Positions 15,357-23,936 of a stretch of 64,000 nt of DNA are shown here, piece after piece. Source of the stretch: Rhizobacter sp. (lineage in GTDB: Bacteria > Pseudomonadota > Gammaproteobacteria > Burkholderiales > Burkholderiaceae_C); assembly GCA_019635355.1 (NCBI GenBank), contig JAHBZQ010000001.1, positions 4,774,001-4,838,000 on the forward strand, written 5' to 3'. The notes beneath the pieces were generated by a model. That model was given only the letters and a program-made list of their open reading frames with translations, ran no database searches and was not told the origin of the DNA. A program made the translations under genes and the position numbers. Position 1 is the first letter of the stretch, and every line of letters begins with the position of its first letter.

Positions 15357-17387
15357 ATGCCGCACACCACGGCACGCATCCTCGCCATCGCTGCTGCCTG
15401 CGCAGCAGCCACCTGCGCCGCGCAGGCCCAAGACGGCGCCCCGCCGCCCACCAGCGCCGCCTCGGCGCCCGAGCAGCCTGCCCTGCCACGCGTGGTGATC
15501 ACCAACCGGAGCGAGCGCGCCCCCACCAGCCGCAGCGTGATGAGCGGCGACGAACTGCGCACCGTGCCCGGCACGGCTGGCGACACGATGAAGGCGCTGC
15601 AGGCGCTGCCCGGCGTCGCGGTGGCCGACGACAGCAGCGCCGCGCCCGCGGTGCGCGGCTCGCGGCCCGACGACAACCTGTACTACGTCGACTTCCTGCC
15701 GGTGGGCTACCTCTTCCACATGGGCGGCCTCGTGAGCACGGTGCACAGCGACCTCGTGCGCCAGTTCGAGCTCTACAGCGCGGCCTTCGGCCCCGAGTAC
15801 GGCGACGCCATCGGCGCGGTGCTCGACGTCACCTTGCGCAACCCGCGCACCGACCGCCTGGGCGGCGTGCTCAACGTGAGCCTGCTCGGCGCCGACGCGC
15901 TGATCGAGGGCCCGGTCAACGAGACGCAGTCGTTCTACTTCGCGGTGAAACGCAGCTACATCGACCTGCTGCTCGACACCGTGGAAGACGACGACTCCGG
16001 CGTCATCATCAGCGTGCCGCGCTACTGGGATTACCAGGGCAAGTACCTCTGGAACCTCAACGCCGACCACCAGCTGAGCTTCCACGCCACGGGTGCGGCC
16101 GACAAGCTCGAATTCCGAGTGCCCGCCGGCTCCACCCTCGCCACGCAGGAGCCGGTGCTGGCCGGCGACAGCGCCCTCAACACCGGCTACGCCACGCAGG
16201 CGCTGGTGTGGGATGGTGACTTCGGCGGTGGCGTGAACAACAAGCTCGCCTTCGGCCGCACGATCGACCGCAACACCAGCAGCGTGGGCACCGCCTTGCG
16301 CGCCACCTCGCGGGCGAGCACCGTGTTCCTGCGCGAGCAGCTGCGCTTCAAGCCGGCGGCGGGGCACGACACCTCCGTGGGCGGCTCGGTCGAGTCAATG
16401 AAGATCGACTACGACATCGATGCGCAGAACGCCCGCTGCACCGAGTTCGACCCCGAGTGCGACTACACCAGCGCCCCGCGCACGCAGGCGCGCGACACCC
16501 TGAGCGCGAAGTTCGGCAATGCCTACCTGAGCCACCGCTGGCAGGCCACCGACGCGTGGGGCCTGAGCCTGGGCGCGCACCACACCCGCGATGGCTACCT
16601 TGGCCGCCGCTACACCGAGCCGCGCGTGGGCCTCGAATGGAAGGCGACACCCAGCACCACCTTCACCGCGGCCTGGGGCCGGCACAACCAGTTCCCCGCA
16701 GGCGAGCAGGTGATCCCGGGCTTCGGCAACACCGGCCTGTGGCACCTGCGCGCCACGCACAGCGTGCTGGGTGTGGCACAGACGCTCGATGCCGGCTGGT
16801 CGTGGAAGCTCGAGGCCTACCAGAAGAAGTTCAGCGACTTCGTGGTGGCCGACCCCACGGTCAACTACGTCAACGGCGGCAGCGGCCGCTCGCATGGCGC
16901 CGAGTTGCTGATCAAGAAGGACCCGAAATCGGGCGGCAAGCTGTCGGGCTGGCTCGCGCTGAGCCTGTCGAAGGCTCGTCGCCAGAACGACCTCACCGGG
17001 CGTGAGTTTCCCTTCGACTTCGACCAGCCGGTGATCGCCCACCTGGTGATGCAGTACCGCCAAAGCGAGCGCTGGATGTACGGCGCGAAGTGGAGTTACC
17101 ACACCGGCTCGCCCTATACGCCCATCACCGGCAGCTACGTCGACACCGACGGCCGCACCCGCCCGACCTACGGCGAACTCAACGGCGAGCGACTCCCGGC
17201 TTATCACCGCCTCGACCTGCGCGCCGACTGGAAGCTCTCGCCGCGCTACAGCTTCTACGGCGAGCTGATCAACGCCTATGCGCGCAAGAACCTCTCGGGC
17301 TACAGCTACAACGCCGACTACAGCGAGCGCAAGCCGGTGACGCAGCTGCCGCTGCTGGTGTCGTTCGGGGTGCTGATCAAGTTCTGA
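15357..17387 (+). CDS. TonB-dependent receptor-like outer-membrane protein
   Basis: 676 residues from the ATG at 15357, backed by AGGAG 9 nt upstream; an in-frame GTG 24 bp earlier lacks this. It has a signal peptide ending at AQAQ, a plug domain (about 40-190, with ALPGVAV and VRGSRPDDN) and a long C-terminal barrel ending in FGVLIKF. The substrate cannot be read from sequence. The gap of 35 bp to the flavoprotein suggests it belongs to the same transcript as the cytochrome run. It might import an iron or heme compound needed for the 41-heme system, or act as a further outer-membrane element. Confidence 0.82.
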   Translation: MPHTTARILAIAAACAAATCAAQAQDGAPPPTSAASAPEQPALPRVVITNRSERAPTSRSVMSGDELRTVPGTAGDTMKALQALPGVAVADDSSAAPAVRGSRPDDNLYYVDFLPVGYLFHMGGLVSTVHSDLVRQFELYSAAFGPEYGDAIGAVLDVTLRNPRTDRLGGVLNVSLLGADALIEGPVNETQSFYFAVKRSYIDLLLDTVEDDDSGVIISVPRYWDYQGKYLWNLNADHQLSFHATGAADKLEFRVPAGSTLATQEPVLAGDSALNTGYATQALVWDGDFGGGVNNKLAFGRTIDRNTSSVGTALRATSRASTVFLREQLRFKPAAGHDTSVGGSVESMKIDYDIDAQNARCTEFDPECDYTSAPRTQARDTLSAKFGNAYLSHRWQATDAWGLSLGAHHTRDGYLGRRYTEPRVGLEWKATPSTTFTAAWGRHNQFPAGEQVIPGFGNTGLWHLRATHSVLGVAQTLDAGWSWKLEAYQKKFSDFVVADPTVNYVNGGSGRSHGAELLIKKDPKSGGKLSGWLALSLSKARRQNDLTGREFPFDFDQPVIAHLVMQYRQSERWMYGAKWSYHTGSPYTPITGSYVDTDGRTRPTYGELNGERLPAYHRLDLRADWKLSPRYSFYGELINAYARKNLSGYSYNADYSERKPVTQLPLLVSFGVLIKF

Positions 17388-17456
17388 AGTCCCGCTGCAT
17401 CCAGCGAGGCGTTCACAGCGTACTCAACGGGCGGCGCGATACTTGGCCGCCCACCC

Positions 17457-17882
17457 ATGAGTCTTCTCGCTTCCTCGCTCTTCGCCCGTGACCTCGCCCG
17501 CCTGCTCGCCGGCTGGCTGGCGGTGATCGTCTTCGTGCAGGCGATGGCGGCGGCGCTCGGCATGGTGCAGGGGCCGCGCCATGTGCACGCCAACGCCGCG
17601 GCAGCGTTCGTCCATGCCGATGCCGCGCATGAGGCGGCGCACCACGAGCACGGTGGCTGGGCCCGGCATGTTCACGCCGAGCCTGCTCACGACCGCATGC
17701 TGGGCGACGAGGCGCAAGACCTGAGCGCTGTCGCGGGACTCGTGCTGTCGGCGATGGTGGCGCTCGACACGGTGCGCGATGGCGTGCGCAGCGTCGACGT
17801 GGGCCATGTGATGTGCGCCTCGCCTGCCTGGAGCTGCCTCACCCACACCGCGCCCTTCCCCGAGCGGCCCCCTCGGGCCTGA
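17457..17882 (+). CDS. histidine-rich membrane or exported hypothetical protein
   Basis: 141 residues with one hydrophobic segment (about 16-37), then a His-rich stretch (HVHANA, HADAAHEAAHHEHGG, HVHAEPAHD) of at least a dozen His, and two Cys near the C-terminus. Such proteins often precede metal-related TonB receptors and may bind Cu, Zn or Ni in the periplasm. It resembles the DUF2946-type small proteins in style, but I cannot assign it firmly. It lies 87 bp before the second receptor on the same strand. Confidence 0.6.
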   Translation: MSLLASSLFARDLARLLAGWLAVIVFVQAMAAALGMVQGPRHVHANAAAAFVHADAAHEAAHHEHGGWARHVHAEPAHDRMLGDEAQDLSAVAGLVLSAMVALDTVRDGVRSVDVGHVMCASPAWSCLTHTAPFPERPPRA

Positions 17883-17969
17883 CGCTGCCCCGCCGAAGCC
17901 GCCTGCACCTGCAGGCGTTCACCCCACCGGCTGTCGCAACACCGCGGCGGCTCTTCGGACATCGTCGTC

Positions 17970-20042
17970 ATGAAACCCCGTTTCCACCCCATCGCCCTGG
18001 GCGTGCTGGCCCTGTGTGGCCCCACGTTCGCCCAGTCCACCGACACCACGCCCAAGGAAAAAAACACACCCGCCCAGGTGGCCGCCGTGCACCTGGAGCC
18101 CGTCGAGATCACCGGCCGCCACTACGACAACGCCGTGGGCACGTCGGACGCCGCCTCGCAAGGCGTGATCCGCGCCGAGCTGATGAAGAGCCGCCCCGCG
18201 CTGCGCCCCGGTGAAGTGCTCGAGTTCGTGCCCGGCGTGATCGTCACGCAGCACTCCGGCGACGGCAAGGCCAACCAGTATTTCCTGCGCGGCTTCAACC
18301 TCGACCACGGCACTGACTTCGCAACGTCCATCAACGGCATCCCGGTCAACATGCCTTCGCACGGCCACGGCCAGGGTTACACCGACCTCAACTTCCTGAT
18401 CCCCGAGCTGGTCGACCGCATCGAGTACCGCAAGGGCCCGTATTTCGCGAAGAGCGGCGACTTCTCGTCGGCCGGCTCTGCCGACATCGCCTATCGCAGC
18501 ACCTTCGACGCCCCGTTTGCCTCGCTCGGCGTGGGCCAGCGCGGCTACCGGCGCGGCCTCGTCGGCGGCTCGACGACGCTCGGTGGCGACCACGCCCTGC
18601 TCGGCGCCTTGGAGCTGCAGCACAACGACGGCCCGTGGACGGTGCCCGAAGACTTGAAGCGCGCCAACGGCGTGCTCAAGCTCGGCGGCGGCAGCAAGAA
18701 CAAGGGCTGGAGCGCCAGCCTCATGGCCTACGACGCGAGCTGGACGGCCACCGACCAGATCCCCGAGCGCCTGATCTCCGAGGGCTACAACGGCCAGCCC
18801 TTCAGCCGCTTCGACACGCTCGACCCGACCACCGGCGGCAAGACACGCCGCACCAGCCTGTCGACCGAATGGCGCGACATCGGCGACGACCGCGCGACGC
18901 GCTTCTCGGCGTATGCCATCGACTACCGGCTGTCGCTCTACTCCAACTTCACCTATGCACTCGACAGCGCCGACGACCAGTTCTCGCAGCAGGACAAACG
19001 CACCGTCTACGGCCTGGCCGCGAGCCACAGCGTCGACCATGCGCTGGGCTCGCTTGCGGCGCGCAGCGAGGTGGGTGTGCAACTGCGGCACGACCGCGCG
19101 CGTGTCGGGCTCTTCGAATCGTCGGCCCGCGTGCTGGGCGCGGCGGTGCGTGACGACAAGGTGCGCGAAACGCTGCTCGGCGTCTACGGCCAGACGAGCC
19201 TGGAGCTGAACTCGTGGTTGCGCAGCGTGGTCGGCCTGCGCGCCGACAGCGTGCGCTTCACGGTCGACAATCAGGTGGTGCCAGGCTCCGCCACCGATGG
19301 CGACCAGCATCTGTCACCGAAGTTCTCGCTCGTCGCCGGGCCCTGGGCCAAGACCGAGCTCTTCTTCAACGCGGGCCGCGGCTTCCACAGCAACGATGCG
19401 CGCGGCGCGACCGCGGCCACCGACCCGGCACCGGGCCTCGCCACCTCGCGCGGCATGGAACTCGGTGCACGCACCGAGTGGGTACCCGGCCTGCAGAGTT
19501 CGCTCGCGCTGTGGAAGCTCGACTTCGATTCCGAACTCGTCTACGTGGGCGATGCCGGCAACACCGAGGCGGCGCGCCCGAGCAAGCGCCACGGCGTGGA
19601 GTGGAACAACCGCTGGGCGCCGAAACCCTGGTTGCTGGTCGACGCCGACCTCGCCTGGAGCCACGCGCGCTTCAAGGGTGACGACCCGGCGGGCGACCGC
19701 ATCCCCAACGCCGTCGACAAGGTGGCCTCGGTGGCGGTCAGCCTGAAAGACCTCGCCGGCTGGTCCGCCAGTGTGCAGTGGCGCTACCTCGGCAGTGGCG
19801 CGCTGGTCGAAGACAACAGCGTGCGCTCGTATTCCTCGGCCACCACCAACCTGCGCGTGAGCCGCAAGCTCTGGAAAGACGCGGAGCTGACGCTCGACGT
19901 CTTCAACCTCTTCGACCGCGACGTGTACGACATCCAGTACTACTACGAGTCGCAGCCGGCGGGGCAGGCCGCGCAGTTCGATCGCCACGTGCACCCGGCC
20001 GAGCCGCGCACCGTGCGGCTCACGCTCAAAGTCGGGTTCTAG
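17970..20042 (+). CDS. TonB-dependent receptor
   Basis: 690 residues with a signal peptide (cleavage near PTFAQ, 22). A TonB-box-like stretch (LEPVEITG) precedes the plug, which contains LRPGEVLEFVPGVIV, YFLRGFNLDHGTDF and NMPSHGHGQGYTDLNF. The barrel ends in VRLTLKVGF. The His-containing plug loop and the His-rich protein upstream hint at a metal or metal chelate as substrate, but this is inference. The 3' end overlaps the convergent ECF sigma gene by 17 bp. Confidence 0.9.
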   Translation: MKPRFHPIALGVLALCGPTFAQSTDTTPKEKNTPAQVAAVHLEPVEITGRHYDNAVGTSDAASQGVIRAELMKSRPALRPGEVLEFVPGVIVTQHSGDGKANQYFLRGFNLDHGTDFATSINGIPVNMPSHGHGQGYTDLNFLIPELVDRIEYRKGPYFAKSGDFSSAGSADIAYRSTFDAPFASLGVGQRGYRRGLVGGSTTLGGDHALLGALELQHNDGPWTVPEDLKRANGVLKLGGGSKNKGWSASLMAYDASWTATDQIPERLISEGYNGQPFSRFDTLDPTTGGKTRRTSLSTEWRDIGDDRATRFSAYAIDYRLSLYSNFTYALDSADDQFSQQDKRTVYGLAASHSVDHALGSLAARSEVGVQLRHDRARVGLFESSARVLGAAVRDDKVRETLLGVYGQTSLELNSWLRSVVGLRADSVRFTVDNQVVPGSATDGDQHLSPKFSLVAGPWAKTELFFNAGRGFHSNDARGATAATDPAPGLATSRGMELGARTEWVPGLQSSLALWKLDFDSELVYVGDAGNTEAARPSKRHGVEWNNRWAPKPWLLVDADLAWSHARFKGDDPAGDRIPNAVDKVASVAVSLKDLAGWSASVQWRYLGSGALVEDNSVRSYSSATTNLRVSRKLWKDAELTLDVFNLFDRDVYDIQYYYESQPAGQAAQFDRHVHPAEPRTVRLTLKVGF

Positions 20043-20562
20043 ACGCCTCCGGCTGCAGGTACTCGCGCAGCAGTGCGCGCGCTCGGTGCAGCCGGCTCTT
20101 CGTCGCTTCGCGCGTCAGCCCGAGGCGCTCGGCGGCTTCCCCGATGGTCAGCTGCTCCATGTCGCGCAACAGCACGATCTCGCGGTACATCGCGGGCAGC
20201 GACTCGAGCGCACGCACCAGGTCGAGCCGCAGTTCGTCGATCGGCATGCGGGCGAAGTGCGCGGCTTCGTCGCGTTCGGCCAGCTGCTCGGTGCCACGCA
20301 GCACGCCGAGCACCGGCAGCATGCACAGTCGCGTGACCACCCGCAGCACCCAGCCGGGCAGCGCCATCGGGTCGCGCACCGAGCCCACGCGCCGGTAGAG
20401 CACGATCAGCGCTTCCTGCACCACGTCCTCGATCGACGAGCTGCGGTGGCACTGGCGCCGCGCGTAACGGCGGATGTCGGGCTGCAGCTCGCGCAGCAGG
20501 CGCTCCAGCGCGGCCGGGTGGCCGGCCTGGGCGGCGGCGAAGAGCGCGCCGTCGAGCTGCAT
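20026..20562 (-). CDS. ECF-type RNA polymerase sigma factor
   Basis: 178 residues with region 2 (about 20-85, PDIRRYARR and IEDVVQEALIVLYRR) and region 4 helix-turn-helix (about 118-172, LTIGEAAERLGLTREATKSRLHRARALL). It may start at GTG 20565 or ATG 20562; the ATG is preferred because it forms a TGATG junction with the upstream DUF2892 gene. No anti-sigma gene is visible on either side. It converges on the TonB receptor gene and could control it or distant genes. Confidence 0.88.
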   Translation of the reverse strand: MQLDGALFAAAQAGHPAALERLLRELQPDIRRYARRQCHRSSSIEDVVQEALIVLYRRVGSVRDPMALPGWVLRVVTRLCMLPVLGVLRGTEQLAERDEAAHFARMPIDELRLDLVRALESLPAMYREIVLLRDMEQLTIGEAAERLGLTREATKSRLHRARALLREYLQPEASRTRL

Positions 20563-20774
20563 CACGAGCCGGGCTCCACGGGCTTGCGACCCACCATCGC
20601 GCAGGCTGGGCAGTAGCCGAAGAGGCCGGTGAGCACCATGCTCGCGCCGCTGGCCGCCAGCACCCAGCCAAGCGGCGTGGTGCCGATGAGCGCCAGCGAA
20701 CCTGCCGCCATCAGCACGCCGCCGACCACCCGCACGATGCTTTCCTTCGATCCCACATTCTTGCGATAGAACAT
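20562..20774 (-). CDS. DUF2892 (YgaP transmembrane-like) small membrane protein
   Basis: 70 residues from the ATG at 20774, placed by AAGGTGA 6 nt upstream; the open frame reaches back to 20834 without a better site. Two TM helices (about 14-30 and 33-51) and a CPAC pair in FGYCPACAM near residue 55 match the DUF2892 family, whose inner-membrane members often accompany rhodanese or redox genes. The stop overlaps the ECF sigma start (TGATG), so the pair is coupled, and this protein might modulate the sigma factor in place of an anti-sigma. Confidence 0.82.
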   Translation of the reverse strand: MFYRKNVGSKESIVRVVGGVLMAAGSLALIGTTPLGWVLAASGASMVLTGLFGYCPACAMVGRKPVEPGS

Positions 20775-20861
20775 CACGTCACCTTGGCTGCCCGACACGG
20801 GGGCATCGCAGGTGAGGAGGGGTACTTGCGCCAAAAGGATTCGGCGGCCTGCAAAAAAAGT

Positions 20862-21164
20862 TCAACGCCCGGCGGCGATGCCCGTGCCGCCGATGGGCAG
20901 CGTGGGCTGGTGCATACCGAAACCGGCAATCAGCGGCATCGCGCGCGAGATCGCGTCTTTCACCGACGGCAGCTGGAGCGAGGCCTTGTGGCTGGCTTCG
21001 TCGGCCCAGACTTCGGTGATCCAGATCGCCTCGGCGTCCTTCGGGTCGACCGCGACCACGTAGCTGATGCAACCGGGCATGCCTTCGACGTTCTCCAGCA
21101 GGATGGCGACCAGCGCGTCGCGCTGGCCGGGGTGCGATCTGAACTGGCCGATGAGTCCGTACAT
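20862..21164 (-). CDS. ABM-superfamily (YgiN-like) putative quinol monooxygenase
   Basis: 100 residues of the dimeric alpha/beta-barrel ABM fold: MYGLIGQFRSHPGQRDALVAIL at the start, PGCISYVVAVDPKDAEAIWITEVWAD in the middle, then SHKASL. Members oxidise quinols or small aromatics without cofactors; the substrate is unknown. The ATG has AGGAG 9 nt upstream. It lies 54 bp downstream of the AraC-type regulator on the same strand and may be in its transcript. Confidence 0.85.
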   Translation of the reverse strand: MYGLIGQFRSHPGQRDALVAILLENVEGMPGCISYVVAVDPKDAEAIWITEVWADEASHKASLQLPSVKDAISRAMPLIAGFGMHQPTLPIGGTGIAAGR

Positions 21165-21218
21165 GGGATGCTCCTGCGTAGAGCTGCGATCTTCGCCGCT
21201 CTCGGTGCCGCCAAGGCG

Positions 21219-22082
21219 CTATGGCAGGAGCGTGTCATGGCGAAGCCAGTCGCGGGGTGACTGCCCGACCTTCTGCGCGAAGACGCGCGACAGCGCCGAC
21301 GCACTGCTATAGCCCAGTTCTTCGGCGATGGTCTTGAGCGCCGACCCCTGGCGCAGCCGGGTCTGCGCGATCGACAGCCGCCACTGTGCGAGGTATTCAG
21401 CGGGGCCTTCGCCCACGTGCGACTTGAAGGCCGCGGCGAAAGCGCTGCGCGACATGCCCGCACGTTCGGCCATGCGTGGCAGCGTCCATGCATCACCCGG
21501 CGCTTCATGCAGTGCGACCAGCGCCTTGGCGAGTTGCGGGTGAGACAGCCCGTTCAAGAGCCCGGCGGGAACGCCGCTTTCCTCGGGATGGTCGAGCAGC
21601 CAGCGCAGCAGCTGCAGCAGCAGCACCTCGAAGAGCCGGTTGGCCAGCAGGCGGTGCCCGCAGCGCACCTGCTCCGTCTCGGCAAAGAGCAGCGTGAGGG
21701 TGTGCTCCAGCGTGGGCAGCTGCGCCAGCGGCAGCACCACCACCGGCGGCAGGGCGCGCGCGAGCGGGTGCTCGTCGCCGCCTTCGAACTCGACCGCGGC
21801 ACAGGTGAAGTCGCAGCCTTCGGCCGGTGCATTGTGGAAGTCGTGTGCGAGCGGGCGGGGGTAGAAGAGCAGCGTGGGCTCGGTGACGTGCAGCTTCTTG
21901 GGCGCGCCGCTGCGCGCACGGTGCGTGAGAGTCATCTCGCCGTGGCGCATCACGTGCAGGAAGCCGCGCCCGGGCTCGGCGGCGTAGTGCGTCACCCCGC
22001 ACAGGGGCCCGTGGTGGAACAGGTGGGCGCGCACCCGGAAACGCTCCAGCAAGGAGGACAGCCGATCGACACTCTCGTTCAT
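21219..22082 (-). CDS. AraC-family transcriptional regulator with cupin-like sensor domain
   Basis: 287 residues from the ATG at 22082. The N-terminal half is a cupin-type sensor region (RVRAHLFHHGPLCGVTHYA through LLFYPRPLAHDFHN). The C-terminal AraC HTH pair spans about 190-285 (WTLPRMAERAGMSRSAFAAAF and LKTIAEELGYSSASALSRVF). The gene is divergent from the AhpD-like gene at 22193, with an inverted repeat between them, so it probably controls that gene and itself. Confidence 0.9.
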   Translation of the reverse strand: MNESVDRLSSLLERFRVRAHLFHHGPLCGVTHYAAEPGRGFLHVMRHGEMTLTHRARSGAPKKLHVTEPTLLFYPRPLAHDFHNAPAEGCDFTCAAVEFEGGDEHPLARALPPVVVLPLAQLPTLEHTLTLLFAETEQVRCGHRLLANRLFEVLLLQLLRWLLDHPEESGVPAGLLNGLSHPQLAKALVALHEAPGDAWTLPRMAERAGMSRSAFAAAFKSHVGEGPAEYLAQWRLSIAQTRLRQGSALKTIAEELGYSSASALSRVFAQKVGQSPRDWLRHDTLLP

Positions 22083-22100
22083 GTCTGGACGAATTGGTAT

Positions 22101-22121
22101 GTATCGTGGATAAAACGATAC
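22101..22121. promoter_or_regulatory. inverted repeat, candidate operator between divergent genes
   Basis: Perfect 7-bp arms GTATCGT and ACGATAC around a 7-bp spacer, in the 110-bp gap between the AraC regulator and the AhpD-like gene. A further GATGATAC follows at 22123. The symmetry fits a dimeric regulator; which one binds is unknown. Confidence 0.55.
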
Positions 22122-22192
22122 CGATGATACAGGTTGCCACGCCACACTGACTGCACTGGAACTTGCCAGTGCAACCGAAGAAAGGAATCAAC

Positions 22193-22738
22193 ATGCCCCG
22201 CGTTCCCCTGCTCGATGCCCACACCGCCTCGCCCGACAGCAAGGCCCTGCTCAGCCAGATTCACGGTGCCTTCGGCGCCACGCCCAACATGTTCAAGGCC
22301 GTGGCGAACTCGCCGGCCGCGCTGAAGAGCATGTGGGGCTCGTTCGCCGCCTTTGGCCAAGGGGTGCTCGAGCCGAAGCTCACCGAGAAGATCGCCGTCG
22401 CGGTGGCCGAGCGCAACGCCTGCGAGTACTGCCTGGCCGCGCACATGGCGCTGGGCCGCAAGGCCGGCGCGAGCGCCGGCGAGATGGCCGCGGCGCAGAT
22501 GGGCGAGGCGAGCGATGCCCGCACCGCTGCGGCGCTGCGCTTCGCGCTGCGGCTCGTCGATCAGCGTGGGCAGGTGGGCGATGGCGACGTGCAGGCCCTG
22601 CGCGCGGCCGGCTTCAACGATGCCGAGATCGTGGAGGTCCTCGCGCACGTGGCGCTCAACCTCTTCACGAACTACGTGAACGTGGCCTTCGCGGTGCCGG
22701 TGGACTTTCCGGCGGTGCCGCTGCGCCGCGCGGCGTGA
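22193..22738 (+). CDS. carboxymuconolactone decarboxylase/AhpD-like protein
   Basis: 181 residues with the AhpD-type redox motif ACEYCLAAH (CxxCxxxH) near residues 77-85, so a peroxidase or disulfide-reductase activity is more likely than ring decarboxylation. AAAGGAA precedes the ATG, which is chosen over an in-frame start 30 bp upstream. Divergent from the AraC regulator; the 3' end overlaps the convergent GlxA-type gene by 74 bp, an unusually long antisense overlap. Confidence 0.88.
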   Translation: MPRVPLLDAHTASPDSKALLSQIHGAFGATPNMFKAVANSPAALKSMWGSFAAFGQGVLEPKLTEKIAVAVAERNACEYCLAAHMALGRKAGASAGEMAAAQMGEASDARTAAALRFALRLVDQRGQVGDGDVQALRAAGFNDAEIVEVLAHVALNLFTNYVNVAFAVPVDFPAVPLRRAA

Positions 22739-23843
22739 CGCCGGCGCTGGGCACGGGCTGGCGCTCCACGCGCCAGTGCGGGCGCCGCGCCCGCAGCGTG
22801 TAGCGGCTGCGGTACTCCGACAGCGACATGCCCGTCTCGCGCAGGAAGAGCCGCCGGAACGAAGCGGTGTCGCTGTAGCCGCAGGCTTCGGCGATGCCGT
22901 GCACGCCGTGCAGCGTCACCTCGAGCAGCATCTTGGCGCGCTCGATGCGCAGGTGGTGCAGGTAGTCGAGCGGTGTCATGCCCGTCACCTGGCGGAAGTG
23001 GCGCAGCAGGGTGCGCTCGCTCGCGGCGGCTGCGGCGGCCACGGGTGCCAGGCGATAGGGCTTGTCGACGTTGGCCTGCAGCCATTGCATCGCGCGGTAG
23101 ACAGGGCTGTCGGAGGTCTTGGTGATCCACTGGCTCGCCACGAGCGTGGGCGTGAGCTGCTGGCGCAGCGGCTGGTGCAGCAGCACCTGCGACGAGGCCT
23201 GGGCGAGGTCGGGGTCGTGCAGGTGGCCGAGCACGCGCAGCATGAACTCGGTCATCGAGGCCGGGGCCACGCAGGTGAACACACGCCCGGCGGTGCCCAT
23301 GCTGTCGTCGGCGCTGAAGTCGCAGCGTGGGTAGCGGCGCCCCATCCAGCTCTGGTAGACCCACGGCGCGGCCACACGGTGGCCGTCGAGCAGGCCCAGC
23401 TCGGCGGGCACCACGATGCCGCCACCACAGGCGGCCACCCAGCCGCCCGCCTGCGCGTGGCGCTCGACGAGGCGCAGCGCGGTGGTGGCACGTGCGACCG
23501 TCTCGCCGAGATGCGGCGCGTTGTCGGCGGCCAGGGCCGGGATGAGCAGCAGGCTCTGCGCCGGTGGGCGCCGTGGTACGCGGCGACCCTCGGGCTTCGT
23601 GCCGCGGGGTGGCGAAAACGGCGACGGCATCGCGCGGCCACCGGCCGAGACGATCTGCCAGCTCAGCTCGCGCGGCGACCCGGGCCGCTGCAGTGCCGCC
23701 ACCTGCGCGGCCACGCGCAGCACGTCGAGCGCGGCGAAGAGGGTGCCGGGCAGTGCCTGCGGCAGCCACAGCAGGCGCACATGCAACGGGGTGCGCCGGC
23801 TGGTCTCGGCGGTGGTGTCTTCGGCGACGCATGAAAGGCGCAT
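22665..23843 (-). CDS. GlxA-type AraC regulator with DJ-1/PfpI-like domain
   Basis: 392 residues. An N-terminal class I glutamine amidotransferase-like domain (about 20-210, nucleophile-elbow-like VAACGGGIVVPAE) is followed by an AraC HTH pair (about 260-350, ERTLLRHFRQVTGMTPLDYLHH and GIAEACGYSDTASFRRLF). A Pro/Arg tail of about 40 residues lies in the part overlapping the AhpD-like gene. Family members regulate amine, arginine or betaine catabolism; the ligand here is unknown. The gene is divergent from the M20 peptidase gene 93 bp away, a plausible target. Confidence 0.88.
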   Translation of the reverse strand: MRLSCVAEDTTAETSRRTPLHVRLLWLPQALPGTLFAALDVLRVAAQVAALQRPGSPRELSWQIVSAGGRAMPSPFSPPRGTKPEGRRVPRRPPAQSLLLIPALAADNAPHLGETVARATTALRLVERHAQAGGWVAACGGGIVVPAELGLLDGHRVAAPWVYQSWMGRRYPRCDFSADDSMGTAGRVFTCVAPASMTEFMLRVLGHLHDPDLAQASSQVLLHQPLRQQLTPTLVASQWITKTSDSPVYRAMQWLQANVDKPYRLAPVAAAAAASERTLLRHFRQVTGMTPLDYLHHLRIERAKMLLEVTLHGVHGIAEACGYSDTASFRRLFLRETGMSLSEYRSRYTLRARRPHWRVERQPVPSAGVTPRGAAAPPESPPAPRRPRSRSS

Positions 23844-23936
23844 GGCGAAATCGGCAACTCAAATGGCGGAATCGGCTCGCCCCATTTTCCGCCCGCGCGC
23901 CTAGACTTTTTTCACGTTCATTTCCTGGCGCACGCC

